Assembly: GCF_027409185.1 (NCBI RefSeq)
Contig: NC_084462.1
Span: 21,055,577 to 21,119,576 of the forward strand
Reading direction: 5' to 3'
DNA length: 64,000 nucleotides
Source of the DNA: Cynocephalus volans
Taxonomy: Eukaryota > Chordata > Mammalia > Dermoptera > Cynocephalidae
Shown: positions 35,448-47,499 of the stretch, piece after piece
Layout: every line of letters starts with the position of its first letter
How positions within the stretch are numbered: the first letter of the stretch is position 1
Program-made: the position numbers and the translations under genes
The notes under the pieces: generated by a model
Seen by the model: the letters and a program-made list of their open reading frames with translations, nothing else
The model's database searches: none
What the model was told of the DNA's origin: nothing

Positions 35448-35900
35448 GGTGCGGCCGCCGCGGCCCCAGAGCGTCCCACTTCCGCCCGGGAGCCGGGGAC
35501 GCGCCGCCGCCTGCGGAGACAAAGAGGCGCGACCGTGCCTCCGCCCCGACCCGGGGCCTGGGCCGCGGCGCCCGCCTGCCCGCCGCTGCCTGCTCCCGGC
35601 CTGCTCAGGGGGTCATCGCCGCCGCTGCCCGCTGGCGGGCGCCCGGGAGTCCGACTGCGGCGCCACGAAGAGCCGCGGGAGCCGACGCCGCGCGGCCGAA
35701 CGGCTGCGGAATGCCTGGCACGGCGACGGCGGCTTGCAGGGGCCAAGTGCAGGCAGCGGCTGGGAGCGCTCCCGGAAGGGCGCCCCCTGGCGACCGAGGC
35801 CGGCCCGCGGGCGGGAAAGGGCGCCGCCCGGCCGGAGGTACGCCCCGCCCCGCCCCCTGGCCACAAGACCAGGAGCCGCCGCCAAGTCCGGCTTGCCACA
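35150..35900 (-). promoter_or_regulatory. CpG-island promoter of INTS15
   Basis: CpG-dense, GC-rich DNA covering INTS15 coding exon 1 and the 5' flank, with no TATA box. The first coding exon lies entirely inside it. Long open frames on the plus strand across it are by-products of base composition. Confidence 0.85.
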
Positions 35901-36981
35901 TACCCCAGTGAATGCCCACTCGAGACTTTCCGAGGCTCCCTGGCTAGTTTTGCGCGGCGTTCAAAGCCTCCACCATTTGATTTCACCGTGCTTTGCCACC
36001 AGCGAGGATGGGAGGGTGGGGTTGCCTAGCCTTGGCTTGGGGCTTCCCGAGTTGGATTCCCTCGAAGTCCCACAATCCATCTTAAAGATTACATCTATTC
36101 TGCACACACGGGCTGCTGTGACAGATGATGCCCGGTAAGGACCTCCCTACTCCCTGCTCCCACTTCCTATCCCCAGGGTCCCTATTCCCCAATAATCTCC
36201 AGTAGCCTGGCTTCCCTGCATGCTGGATCCTTGGCCTCACCTGGGAGGGCCATGGGACTCTTAGGTAGCCCACAAGATCCAACCCACCTGCGTCCTGCTT
36301 CTAAAAATCCTCAGCACGTTATATGAACCTCTTTTCCGGTGGTCAGTAGTCATCTCAAGGCATTGAATTAGCTGTTTAGTTTTGGAATTTTTAAACAGGG
36401 CAAAAAGATTTGAATATGGCCAGAAGAGGCTGTGGAGGGCAGGCAGGAGGCCACAGGTACAGGAATGTGCCTCGTATAAAGCCCATGCTGGCTCAAAGGT
36501 AGGCCTGGGTGAAGATGTTGTGGTGGTTAAGGAGATGAAAATCCCCTGGGAGAGAGGGGATAGAGAATAGGGAAGGGTAATAAAGAAGGCGCATCCAGGC
36601 ACAGCTCCAACACGTTGAGTCACTGAGACCCTGTCCTGCACATCAGGAGACAGTCGTAAGGCCCTTCCTGTCCAAGAGCCCAGAGTCTAGAGCGAGAGAC
36701 CAAGGTCTCAGTGTTACATGGAACCTCTGAGAAGTCATTCTTGATCCCCTTGACACTAGGACTTCAGAGGTGCTCGGTTCCAACAGAGGATAAGCAAGGG
36801 GGATATCTACCACAGCACCTGGCGAAGATTAGGCACTCAGTAAACACGTTGTCCCTTCCCTTCCTTACCCACTGAAAGTCGATTTATAAACACACAGCAG
36901 AAACCAAAAAACAACACTGAGAACATAAGTATCCATGTGTATAAATAAATGTATACTATATTTAAAAGACAGTAACACTTT
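35901..36981. other. Short gap between INTS15 and ZDHHC4, including the ZDHHC4 3' UTR
   Basis: The region right after the ZDHHC4 stop (toward lower coordinates) should be its 3' UTR. I see no canonical AATAAA on the minus strand in the first 200 bases; a TATAAA variant lies at 36884-36889. The rest is unique DNA with an L2-like fragment ('gcacctggcgaagattaggc') near 36.8 kb. Confidence 0.5.
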
Positions 36982-39900
36982 TCATTCATATTTCTTTTTT
37001 TTCTCATAATGTGGATTGGCAGGTAGAAATATCTCTCGAAGGTTGCTCCAAAGCCCATGGGAGTGAATGTTCTGGTAGACTTGGGGCTCCGCTGATGGGG
37101 ACCGGGCCACAAGGGGGCAACGCTGGCACCAGGCCCAGTCACCTCTGTACCATTCATTAGTAGTCTGGTTGGTGGCAGCCAGGTACAGAACAAAGCACAG
37201 GTAGCCCCCCAGGAGGAAGCTCAGGATCATGACAAACCCCAGCAGGAAGACAATCCTTGGGAAGGTCAGGAACAGGTACTGGAGGTAAAGAAGCAACAGC
37301 ATATTAGGCAGTTGGACTGTGACATTCCTAAGGGTCAGTAACCACCAGCCCTGGTCCTGCCCACAGATACAACACAGCTGCCTCCTCAGCTCACCTTCCT
37401 GTGCTCAAATCTGACCCACTGAACATAAATCAGAACCATAAACAGCACTGATAAATAGTCCAGGAATAATCCTAGTATGTACAAGATTCTACTATGGGTT
37501 AAATGAAGTGTTCACATTGAGCGAAAGGGAAAGGTTACTCAGGACATGGTGCTATGCCAGTTAGCTATTTATAACATAAATAAACCAAAACCTAGTTCGC
37601 ACATCAAAATAAAATCTAGTTGGACAAAAGAGATCAATGTCTCTTAAAACAATACAACTACAAAAATTCATGTACAAGGACATTCATTGATTTTAATAGC
37701 CTGTCTTCCTGAAAGAAACAAGTTAAATGTCCATCCATGAGGAAGAGTAAAATAAACCCTTGGATAGTCACGCCATGGAATAATAGGAGCCATTAAAATG
37801 AGGTCAATTTCTATGGACTGATATTGAAAAAACTGTGATACATTGCCCAATGAGAAAGGCAAGATGCAAGGATCACAATGTGACCTTATTTGTGTAAAAA
37901 CAAAACAAAACAAAACAAAACAGACTCTGTAATGGTGTATGGCCAAATGAATAAACATAGGAAAAAAGCCTGGAAATACACACACCAGCTACGAAAGTGG
38001 TTACCTCTGGGAAGTGGAGCAGGGGTGGGGAGGAGATAATTCTCACTTTTCATTTTAAACACTACTTCTGGACTGCTTGAATTTTTATGTTATTTTTGTA
38101 ACTAAGAAAATGAAGAATTTAGGCTGGCCGGTTAGCTAGGATGGTTAGAGCACAGTGTTGTAACATCAAGGTCAAGGGTGCTCACAAAGAATCTCACAAA
38201 GAAGCTATACAAATGACTGACAAACAAGGAAAGTAATCAAAACTAATCCAAGAAATATGATTTTTTTTAAAGGTACACCATATTTTCCTATCAAACTAGA
38301 AAACCCTTCCCACACCCAGGCAGCGGCAGTGCCTGCTCTGATGCAGTGAAATTAACACTTATACTCTGTTCTAAGCATAAGCTTTAGAAAAGCAATTTGA
38401 CTATATATTAATATCAACAGTATTATAATGTTGATAATCTTTGATCCAGTATTTGTATTTTTTGGAATCTCTCCTAAAGAAATAGTCCTAAATACAAAAA
38501 CAAAACTATAGATTACCCATTGCAAAGGAGAAAATGAGCTTTACCAATGGAGAGAGCACTGGTGGTCACCACCTTAACCAATAATGGATCAAACCTGGAG
38601 TTACTGATACTATGTTCCACCTGATGGGATGCAATATGAAACACACATTGTTACATAAGCAATATTTTTGCCAAAAATATTTAACCCAAATCTAACTAAG
38701 CCTCTAAAACTAACTTCCAGCTTACAGTAATATAAGGAAATAGAAAAAAGTTAGATGGCACAACTAGGAAACAGAGAAATCTAGACCATAGGGCATTCTA
38801 AAAGACAACTAGACTACAAAAAAAAAAAATCATGAAAAAAAGGTAGGGGCACTGTTTTAGACTTAAAAGAGACTAAAAAGACATAACATTCAAGTGCAAG
38901 GCGTAACTATAAAGTGGATTCTGTTTCAGGAAGGTAAAAGATTTATAAGAGATATGTTCAGAACAAAACTTGAATATGGACTAGATAAAATATAGACCTA
39001 TTATTACTTTTCTTATGTGGGATAATAGAATTGTAGTTATACAATATGTAGACATACTTAAAAGATGCATGCAAGCTCAGTGAAGTGACGATATCTCCAA
39101 CTTATTTCTAACAATACAGAAAAAATATATCACATATACAGAAAAAAAACAGATTAAAATGTTAAATTTTTAAAACTAGGTGGACGGTTTATGGGTAGTC
39201 ACTTCTGTTATTTTAACTCTTCTGGGTCTGGAAATTTTCATAACTGGATAAAATTTAAGAATAAAAACCACTTAAGATTAGAACAACAATGAGGTATCAT
39301 TACATACCTATCAAAATGGCTAGAGTGAAAAACAGTGATAACATTAAATGCCAGCAGGGATGCTGGTGAGAATGTAAAATAATACAATTGCTCTGTCCTT
39401 CAAAGGATGAATGGTTGAAAAACTGATACATGCATCCCATGGAATACACAGTAATAAAAAGGAATGAGCTACTGATACATGCAGCAATGTGGATGGCTAT
39501 CAAGGGAGTTATGCTGAGTGAAAAAAGCCAACCTCAAAAGGATGCATACTTTATGACTCTTATTTATGAAACAACTGTAGAATAACGTAATTACAGAAAT
39601 AGAGAATGGATTGGTGGTGGCCAGGTGTTAGGGATGCAGGGGAGATGGGTGTGGCCATAAAGGGGTAACGCGAAGGAGTCTTGTGTACAATTGAGCATCT
39701 TGATTGTAGTGGTGGTTATACAAGGCTACACATACAAGTCTGCACAGAGCTACACACACACACACACACGCACACACGCACACACACACATACAACTAGT
39801 GAATCAGCTCTGTGGATTGTGCCCATGTCACTTTTTTGATTTTTAGCATTGTACTGTGGTTGTATAAAATAGTGGCATAGGAGGAGAGGGTTAGGAGTGC

Positions 39901-42900
39901 ATGGGACATCCTGTGTATTTCTTTGTAACCTCCCATAAATCGATAAACTATAATTATTTTAAAATAGTAGTGTTAAAAAAGATACTGGCTTTAAGACTAA
40001 GTGGTTCTGTGTGTTTTATCATGTTAAGAAAATATCCTTCAATATCCTTCAGTTCCTATTTTTGAGTGTTTTTTAAATCATGAACAAGTGTTGAATTTTG
40101 TGAAAGGCTTTTCAGCATCTAAACAAATAACCAGGTCATTGCTCCTTATAGTTAATATGTGGTGGATAATATTAATCAATTTCCTTATATTGAACCAATC
40201 TTGCATTTCTGGAATATGTCCCACTTGTGCATGACATATTATTTTCTTTGAAACAAAAGAAATAAAAAACATTCAAGGAGAATTAGGCAGTTAACCCAAA
40301 AAAATGACTACTCATATGCTACTTCCCATAAATGAAGTAGAAATCTTTTAGTGATCAAATGAGTTGTTTGTTTGTTTCTTTTTTCCCTCCCTCCCCTCCC
40401 AAATCAGTTTTTTAAAAGATTGGCTTCAACCCCTACATTATGACAAACTCCTGTTGACAAGGTGTCATAACAAGTCAATGGGAAAGAAGTCTTTTCAAGA
40501 AATGGTACTGGGACAACTAGATATCCACATACTAAAGAATAAAGATGTAAACCTACCTTACACCAAATATAAAAACTAACTCAAAATATATCAAAGACCT
40601 AAATGTAAGAGCTAAAATTATAAGACTCTTAGAAGAAAACATAGGTGTAAATCTTTATGACCTTGGATTAGGCAATGGTTTCTTAAATATGACACTAAAG
40701 CACAAGCAACAAAAGAAAAAACAGATAAATTGAACTTCTTCAAAATTAAAAACTCTTCTGTTTCAAAGAAAACTATCAAAAACATAAAAAGACAAATCCA
40801 CAGAATGGGAGAAATATATCTAATGAGGATCTAGTGTCCAGAATAAAGAATTCTTACAGCTCAACAATAAATGACACGTAACCCAATTTAAGTGGGCAAA
40901 GGTTTTGAATAGACATTTCTCCAAAGAGGATATACAAATTGCCAATAAGCACATGAAAAGATACACAACATCATTAATCATTAAGGAAATACAAATCAAA
41001 CCACAATGAGATACCACCTCATACCCATGAGGAAGGCTAAAATCAAAAAGACAGGCAATAAAAAGTGTTGGCAAGGATGTGGAGAAACTGGAAACCCAAT
41101 ACACTGCTGGTGGGAAAGTAAAATGGTACACTTTTTTTTTTTTTTTTTTTGTCTTTTTGTGACCGGCCGCACCGCGCTCAGCCAGTGAGCGCACCGGCCA
41201 TCCTTATATAGGATCCAAACCCGCGGCGGGAGCGCTGCTGCGCTCCCAGCGCTGCACTCTCCCGAGTGGGCCACGGGGTCGGCCCGTAAAATGGTACACT
41301 TTGAAAAACAGCCTGGCAGTTCCTCAAATGATTACAGAGTTACCATAAGACCCAGTAATTGCACTCCTAGGTACATTTTGAAGAAAAATGAAAACAGATG
41401 TCCACACAAAAACTGTAAGTGAATGTTCACAGCAGCATTATTAAAAAATAATCAAAAAGTGGAAACATCCAAATGTCCATCAACTGATGAATAAATGAAT
41501 AAAACGTGGTATATCCATACAATGAAATATTATTCAGCCATAAGAAAGAATGAAGTGCAGATTCATGTTCCAACATGGACGAACCTTGAAAACATTCCAA
41601 AAGGCCACATGCTGTATTATTTCATTTACATGAAATGTCCAGAAAAGGCAAATCCATAAAGACAGAAAATAGATTAGTGGTTGCCAGGGTCTGCGGGAGG
41701 AAGAAAAGGGGAGTGTTTCTTTTTGGGGTGATGAAATGTTCTGAAAATTAGATAGTGGTGATGGTTGCATAACTCTGTGAATATACTGAAACCACTGAAC
41801 CGTACACTTTAATAGGGTGAATATTATGGCATGTGCATTTTATATCCATTTTTTAAAAAAGGAATAGTTTCATGTTTTTACTGGAAAAACAAACATTCTT
41901 TCTCCAATTCTGAAACCTGAAGTCAGAAACCTACAGCCCACAGCATAATTACCTGAATAAGAAAGACTGTGTCCATAACCTGGAAGCGACCGAGATCATC
42001 AATGTAAGTCTCCTGGTACAGCTCCGACACCACCACCAAGTGGACCAGAAACGCAGTGCTCACAATGGCCATGGAGGCAGCCGAGGCCGTCAACGTCAAG
42101 AGGTAGATGAGGAAGTACCTGGTGTTCCAGGCCCCAATGCAGTTGTTTACCCAAACACAGTGATGGTCAAAACGATGCACACACCAGTTACACACACCTA
42201 AACAGAAAGAAGGGAGCTATGCGCTGGGTTGGTCCGTGATGAGACAATGACATTGTGCACACCTATGGAGATTTTTACAAACTGACCACTGGCAGTATGA
42301 GTAGAGAGAAATGGCAGCTGTCATTTACAAGTTTTTAGAACTGCAATGTCCAATACAGTAGCCATGTGGCTATTGAGCACTTGAAATATGGCTACAAGAA
42401 AAATCTGAAAGAATACTTTGTCAGTATGGACAAATTTAGTTTTTTCAATTTATACAATATTCCTTTGAATTCAATGTGAATAATACTGAGGTGATATGAG
42501 TTAGTGAATTTACTTAATTTGGACATACTTAGTCTTAAAACTGATGTTTTTGCTTTAAAGTCAAGTCAATTCTCCTCATGAAGATGAACATTATTTCAAT
42601 GTAGATGTGGACAGTAAAGGAAAATGACATTTTGGTACTCAGTTCAGTTACTGGAAAACTTTTAAGAATGTCTGGATATAGCTTGGGTATGTGAGTCTAC
42701 TCTTCCAACTGTAAATTTTATGAACTCTAAATATTGATCAAGTATTTCCAATGAAAGTTTCGTGTCCAAATTGAGATGTGTTGTAAATGAAGCCGACATA
42801 CCAGATTTCAAAGACTTGGTATGAAGAAGAGAATATAAACTATCTCATAAATAATTCTGTACATGTTAAAATGATGTTCTAGGTATGTTGGGTTAAATAA

Positions 42901-45900
42901 AATATATGATTAAAATTAATTGTCTCTTACTGCTTTTGTAGTGTGGCCACTATAAAATTTAAAATTACATATGTGGCTCACATTATATTTTTGTTAGGCA
43001 CCACTAGTCTAGAATCTTGGGCACTCCCCAGAAGACTAGGTTTCCCACTAAAATCTGCAAACACAACATCCCACAGAAACATCTCTTGGGCAGCATGCCC
43101 TGCCACATGTCAAGGAAGGGCTGTTATGCCCAGGGCTGAGAGTCATCCACTACACAAGAACACGAGACTATACCCTCAGTCATCTGAAAGAAACCATTAC
43201 CTGGCCTCTACCAGTAGTGGTCACCTCACATCTGGGGATCAGATGGCTCTGCTTTTAGATTCATGAAACATTCCCTTACAGACAAAGCCCATGTGTGCAT
43301 TGTGGAGTGTACAGCTAGAACCAGGAGAGCCCACTTACTACAGTGCTTGGATCGAGCTGGTTTTCTTAAATCACAAGAAGAGCACCTCACGTTCTTTGGA
43401 AACATCACTTCATCATATTCATAAACTTGAAGAAAAAATAATTCATTTGCTTTTGTTATGATGCCTGAAAAAAGTAAGAATGAATGTCAGTTTCAAGCAA
43501 TATGGTGGACTAGATGTTCACAAAACCTGTCCCAACACAACTAAAACTACTATATTTAATATTTTAGGTAATTCATTTTTTATAACTGCTTTATTGACAT
43601 ATAATTCACAAACCCAATTCTCCCATTTAAATTGTACAATTTAATGGTTTTTAATACATTCGCAGAGTTATGCAACCATCGCCACAATTTTAGGACATTT
43701 TTATTACCCCCAAAAGAAACCCGTTAGCAGTCACTCCCCATTTCTCTTTAATGCCCCCAGGCCTTGGAAACCACTAATCTACTTTCTGTCTGCGTAGAAT
43801 TTGCCTTTTCTGGACACTTCATATAAATGGAGTTACATAATATGTGGCCTTTTGTGTCTGGCTTCTTTCATTCAGCATGTTTTTAAGGTTCATCCATGCT
43901 GCAGCATGAATCTGTATTTCATTCTTTTTTATGACTGAATAATACTCCACTTAATGAGTTTATCACATTTTATTTATCCATTTATCAGTTGATGGACATC
44001 TGATGCTTCAAGGGCAGAAAAGTTTAAAAGTAAAAGGATGGAAAAAAAATATCACGCAAATACCAATCCAAAAAAAAGTAGTATAATAATGTTAGTATCA
44101 GACAAAAGAGACTTGAGAGCAAAGAGCATTAGGAGTGATAAAGGGGCTCACTATGTTTTAAAATAAGATTCAACTTACCAGGAAGAGAAAATACTAATTC
44201 TAAATTTGACTGCATTTAATAAGAAAAAAAATAAAACATATAATAGTTTCAAAATATGAAGCAAAAAGTGACTGACTACAAGGAGAAATCTGTCAAGTCT
44301 ACCCTCAGAATGAGGTAACATACCATTCTCAATAATTGATTGATAAAACAAACAAAAAATTAATATGGATATAAAATATTTGAACATAATTAACAACGTT
44401 GATGTAATGGAATTACATGGTCCTCTCTGCCCAAGAACTAAAAAATACACACTCTTTCTAGCACACATGGATCACTTACAAAAACCACATGCCCTGTCAT
44501 AATACAAGTATCAATAAATTTTTTTAAAAGAAACAGTACCATAGAGACCCAAGCTCTATATATAACACAAGGAAGTTAAAGTATCAAAAAGATAAACCTT
44601 TTTTAAAAGTATAGTGGAAAAATTTGAGCAATTCTAAATAACCCATGGATCAAAGAAGAATAAAATAAAATTAGAAAATACTCAAAACTGAAAGATAATA
44701 AAACTACCACATATCAAATCTTTTGCAAAGTCCTTAGGGGGACCACTACCTGTTTACAGCACTATCAGCAAGACAGTTGAGCTGTTACCAGTCTGTATAC
44801 AAAGCGCCTCAACTTACCAGGATTGGTTGCACAAGTTAGGGTGAAAAAAACCAGGTTCACAATCAACAGCAGGTAGGGCAGAAGAAGGTAATCCAAGGAG
44901 AACTCCAGCTCTTGACAGTAGTCAAATATTTCCCAGGTATATTCAGCGTAAACCATCCCTTGCAAGACCACGTGCAGGATAATGAAAGTGTGGTTTCTGA
45001 AAGGAAAAAGACATATACATGGCTTGTTCACAGAGGCTTCTCCAATGAAGAAATCATACAATACTAAGGAAAGTAACCAAGGGCCAACCACTTGCTTTGG
45101 GCATGAGATAATTAAGAATTAAATAAGAAACTATATGAAATACTTCACATGTATTTTAAAGAAATACATGTCAATATTTCCCCACTCTAAAAAAAAAAAA
45201 ACAACACACGTCAAACCCTAGAGACAGAAGGCAGACCATCCACGAGGAGAGATTCTGAACCCACAACTATTAATCCTTTCCAGCAGCCCTTCCTCTACCA
45301 TGCTGGGAACCACAAGGAGCTTCCTGAAGCTAGAGGACAGCAACAATTAATAATCAAAACAGAAAAGAGGATGACAGTGAAACTCTGAAATATAAATACC
45401 GCGAATGGAAGAGGTAATGAAGCAATCTTTGCATGGCTCTCTGAAGGCATTCTGGGACTATACAGGAAATTACCTGAAACAAAAGAAAAGGGAATGACTC
45501 AGTTTCATTTCTCTTCCCCTCCTGCCCCCAACTCCCAAACAAATGAGATGCACCACACACACCTGGCAAGACTGGTGATGCTAAGTTTGTTTCCACATAT
45601 GAGCAGAGAAGCGATTTAAGAGAGAATAAAGAGAAAGACCTCCGTGTACTGGCCTTCCTTTGACGTTAACTTTCCTTTTCTACTCTGCCCTGTCAGGGTC
45701 TTCAGGGAAAGGAAGGCAAGCAGAGGGGAAGGATCAGGGAATGCCAATGTGAAGGCTGCTCCTTCCCATGCCCAGGGTTCAATCTCAGGTTCCAGAATCC
45801 ACCTCCAGATTACTGGGCATTAGCCTGGATCTCTCCCAAGTCAACCCCTTCCCATGGCTGTTTGTCCCTATTTTGCTCACTCTGATACCTGAAGGAGGGC

Positions 45901-46356
45901 TGGTAGCACGATGCTCAGCATTCTGCTCATGCTCCAGTTTTACCCATCAAGCCCCTCCAAGCAGACATTGCTCACATCCATGACCATTTACAGGCATCAA
46001 ACCCAGAGGAAAATGGCCAATCTTGAAAATGCTATCTTATCTCAAAGCATCATCCCAAGATTACATTCAGCAGTAACAAAACAAAAACAGAGACTTTAGA
46101 ATATATGACTGACATAAATAAAAAATAAATGAGCCAATGAATTTAAACAGCATCTCTTTTTTGTCCTGTCAGGAAACCAGTGAGTCTTTTAGACTAGCTC
46201 AGTACTTAAAATTCAGTGGTATCCAAGGGTCATTGTTACCTGTTCTCCTCTCCTGACCAGGCCTTTCAAGTGATGGGTTTTTGAGCAGATGCAGATCATA
46301 ACAACACCAATCAGCACCAAAGCCAGGTAGCACAAGAAGAGAACCAGAAAGTCCAT
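36982..46356 (-). CDS. ZDHHC4: Palmitoyltransferase ZDHHC4 (six coding exons)
   Basis: Coding exons in order: 46240-46356 (ATG 46354-46356), 45400-45473, 44818-44996, 43339-43464, 41953-42197 and 36982-37278 (TGA at 36982-36984). All are GT-AG and in phase: 1038 nt, 345 residues, against about 344 recalled for human. It is a multipass S-acyltransferase that moves palmitate from acyl-CoA to protein cysteines. TM1 is about residues 1-24, with another hydrophobic span at about 97-118. The zinc-binding cysteine-rich domain is about 145-195, with Cys151, Cys154, His164, Cys165, Cys168 and Cys171. The catalytic DHHC is 176-179 ([13 protein letters not shown]). Two more hydrophobic spans surround about 195-228 and 248-282. 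A TTxE motif, TTNE, is at 286-289. The C-terminus is KKYE, a dilysine (KKXX) ER-retrieval signal, as known for ZDHHC4. The acceptor at 46365 shows that a non-coding 5' exon lies upstream. Confidence 0.96.
37896..37922. repeat. (AAAAC)n microsatellite
   Basis: Five consecutive AAAAC units beside an old L1-like fragment (about 37740-37900). Confidence 0.85.
38122..38181 (+). mobile_element. t-SINE fragment (5' half only)
   Basis: GGCTGGCCGGTTAGCTAGGA followed by 'tggttagagcacagtgttgt' and 'caaggtcaagggtg'. It is the copy closest to a real tRNA-Ile 5' half. It stops after the B-box region without an A-tail. Confidence 0.85.
38790..39270 (+). repeat. Old LINE-type 3' end, related to 31.0-31.8 kb
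   Basis: Contains 'cttaaaagagactaaaaaga', 'tgaatatggactagataaaa' and 'ttatacaatatgtagacata', following the same order as the copy in INTS15 intron 3. Confidence 0.5.
39280..39720 (+). repeat. Old L1 3' end fragment
   Basis: Contains 'caatgaggtatcattacata', 'tgctggtgagaatgtaaaat', 'tggaatacacagtaataaaa' and 'tggtggccaggtgttaggga'. Confidence 0.7.
39752..39791. repeat. (CA)n microsatellite with CG interruptions
   Basis: Alternating CA repeat of about 40 bp, interrupted by CGCACACACG. Confidence 0.9.
39985..40262 (-). repeat. L1 ORF2 fragment
   Basis: The plus strand shows the reverse complement of L1 ORF2: 'gaaaggcttttcagcatcta', 'ttaatatgtggtggataata', 'ttgaaccaatcttgcatttc'. Frames are broken. 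Confidence 0.75.
40420..41870 (+). repeat. L1 ORF2 3' end and 3' UTR, split by a young t-SINE
   Basis: Contains 'caatgggaaagaagtctttt', 'gtgtccagaataaagaattc', 'agacatttctccaaagagga', 'caatgagataccacctcata', 'cagcagcattatt' and 'gtggttgccagggtctgcgg'. The order fits the last part of an L1. Frames are broken. Confidence 0.85.
41134..41285 (-). mobile_element. Young t-SINE (GC-rich hairpin subtype)
   Basis: Poly-T, then the reverse complement of the same subtype as the copy at 4.4 kb. A perfect 16-bp duplication, GTAAAATGGTACACTT, flanks it (41118-41133 and 41286-41301). It interrupts an L1 and retains many CpGs, so it is recent. Confidence 0.95.
42340..43016. repeat. hAT-like DNA transposon remnant
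   Basis: Starts 'actgcaatgtccaatacagt' and 'gccatgtggctattgagcac', and ends 'gtgtggccactataaaattt' with 'tggctcacattatatttttg'. The mirrored 'gtggcta/tggccac' ends resemble a non-autonomous hAT element. It lies in the ZDHHC4 intron between the exons at 42.1 and 43.4 kb. Confidence 0.6.
43570..44000 (-). repeat. Old L1 3' end fragment, antisense
   Basis: Contains 'tattgacatataattcacaa', 'ttgtacaatttaatggtttt', 'gcaaccatcgccacaatttt' and 'gaataatactccacttaatg'. Confidence 0.7.
44020..44760 (+). repeat. Old L1/HAL1 ORF2 fragment
   Basis: Contains 'gaccaaatac'-type broken frames, 'cagacaaaagagacttgaga', 'ctttctagcacacatggatc' and 'aacccatggatcaaagaaga', an order found in L1 endonuclease and ORF2 DNA. 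Confidence 0.65.
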
Positions 46357-47499
46357 CCTGGGGGCTACAGAGGAACAGAAAGAGGGTGACTATCTGTTAC
46401 TGAGGGATTTATTCCATGGCACATATTCTCAGACATCAACTCCCTAACTGGCTCCCAAAACAGAATTCATCAGCCCTCAAGTACATGCCACAGAGCCCTA
46501 CTGCCCCTCGTGGGACCTCCCACATGGTCCTGAGCTCTCTCCTTAAAGATGAAGTTTCCTAATCTAACACTGCGGCATCTCCTGCCCACAAGTTCCAAAA
46601 TTAAGTGAGAAAGAAAACGCATCCACCTTCCTTCCTCCCAGCAACAAATCATTCTTCTACTTCCTTAAATGTTCACACAGATACTAATACAGAATGCACA
46701 CAAAAGAGCCTACTGACAATGCCATCAGAATAAGCATCTACTAGGGGCAGTCAGAGGCCCCACACCCAAGATCAGGTATGTGTCCTATGAAGCATCCCTC
46801 CAGAACAGTGGCCAAAACCATCAGGGATCACCCACCAGAACCACAGTCAACACACAGGTTTGTGTTAAGAAGCTGCAAATGGTTACTTTTGCCCCTAGCA
46901 TATATGATTCGGGGCGGGACTTCCAACCAAGATAACTAAACCAGAGACTATTCATGACATAAAACAGAATAAACAGTTAAGAGTTTAAGAGCAGCAATCC
47001 TCACAAAGTGATTCAGGGTCCCCAGCCTACATATTTCTCCTGGTTGGATAATATTCAGCCGGCAGCTCTGGCATTCCTCCTCCTAACATTCACGAAGAAT
47101 TCAAAAAGCAGCTCCTCTTGGGCAGCGGTGTGTACCTGGCACACCAGGTGGCACCCAAAACCTGCAGGAGACATGATTCCTCCAGGAGGCTGGATCTGGC
47201 TGCAGAGACAGATCAATTCAACACTCACGTAATAGGAGTTCAACAGATCAATTCAACACTCACGAGAATAGGACTCAGTAGGAGTTAGCGGGAGAACACA
47301 TCGTGGAAAACAGTTTGGAAGGGGGGATGTTGATCCCCAGCCACTGTGAACGGGTTATAAGACATCGTGCGAAACAGCAAATTAGGAAGAAATAGGCCAA
47401 GCCGGTAGGTAGCCTTGGGTCTATCCCTATCTCTATTCCTGAGGCCCCCACTCTGGAGAACAGAGGGCCTCCCGAGGCTAATCTATGTCACAGGCTCCA

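Larger units (their letters stand above)
37279..41952 (-). other. ZDHHC4 last intron
   Basis: Bounded by GTAATTA at 41952-41946 and CTCCAG at 37284-37279. It is packed with L1 pieces in both orientations, a t-SINE fragment, a young t-SINE and a CA microsatellite. No other gene is seen. Confidence 0.85.

Noticed and set aside
34989-36138. Plus-strand open frames of 346 and 255 codons across the INTS15 promoter
   Set aside because: They are antisense to a real exon and its CpG island, with Arg/Pro/Gly-rich translations and no motif.
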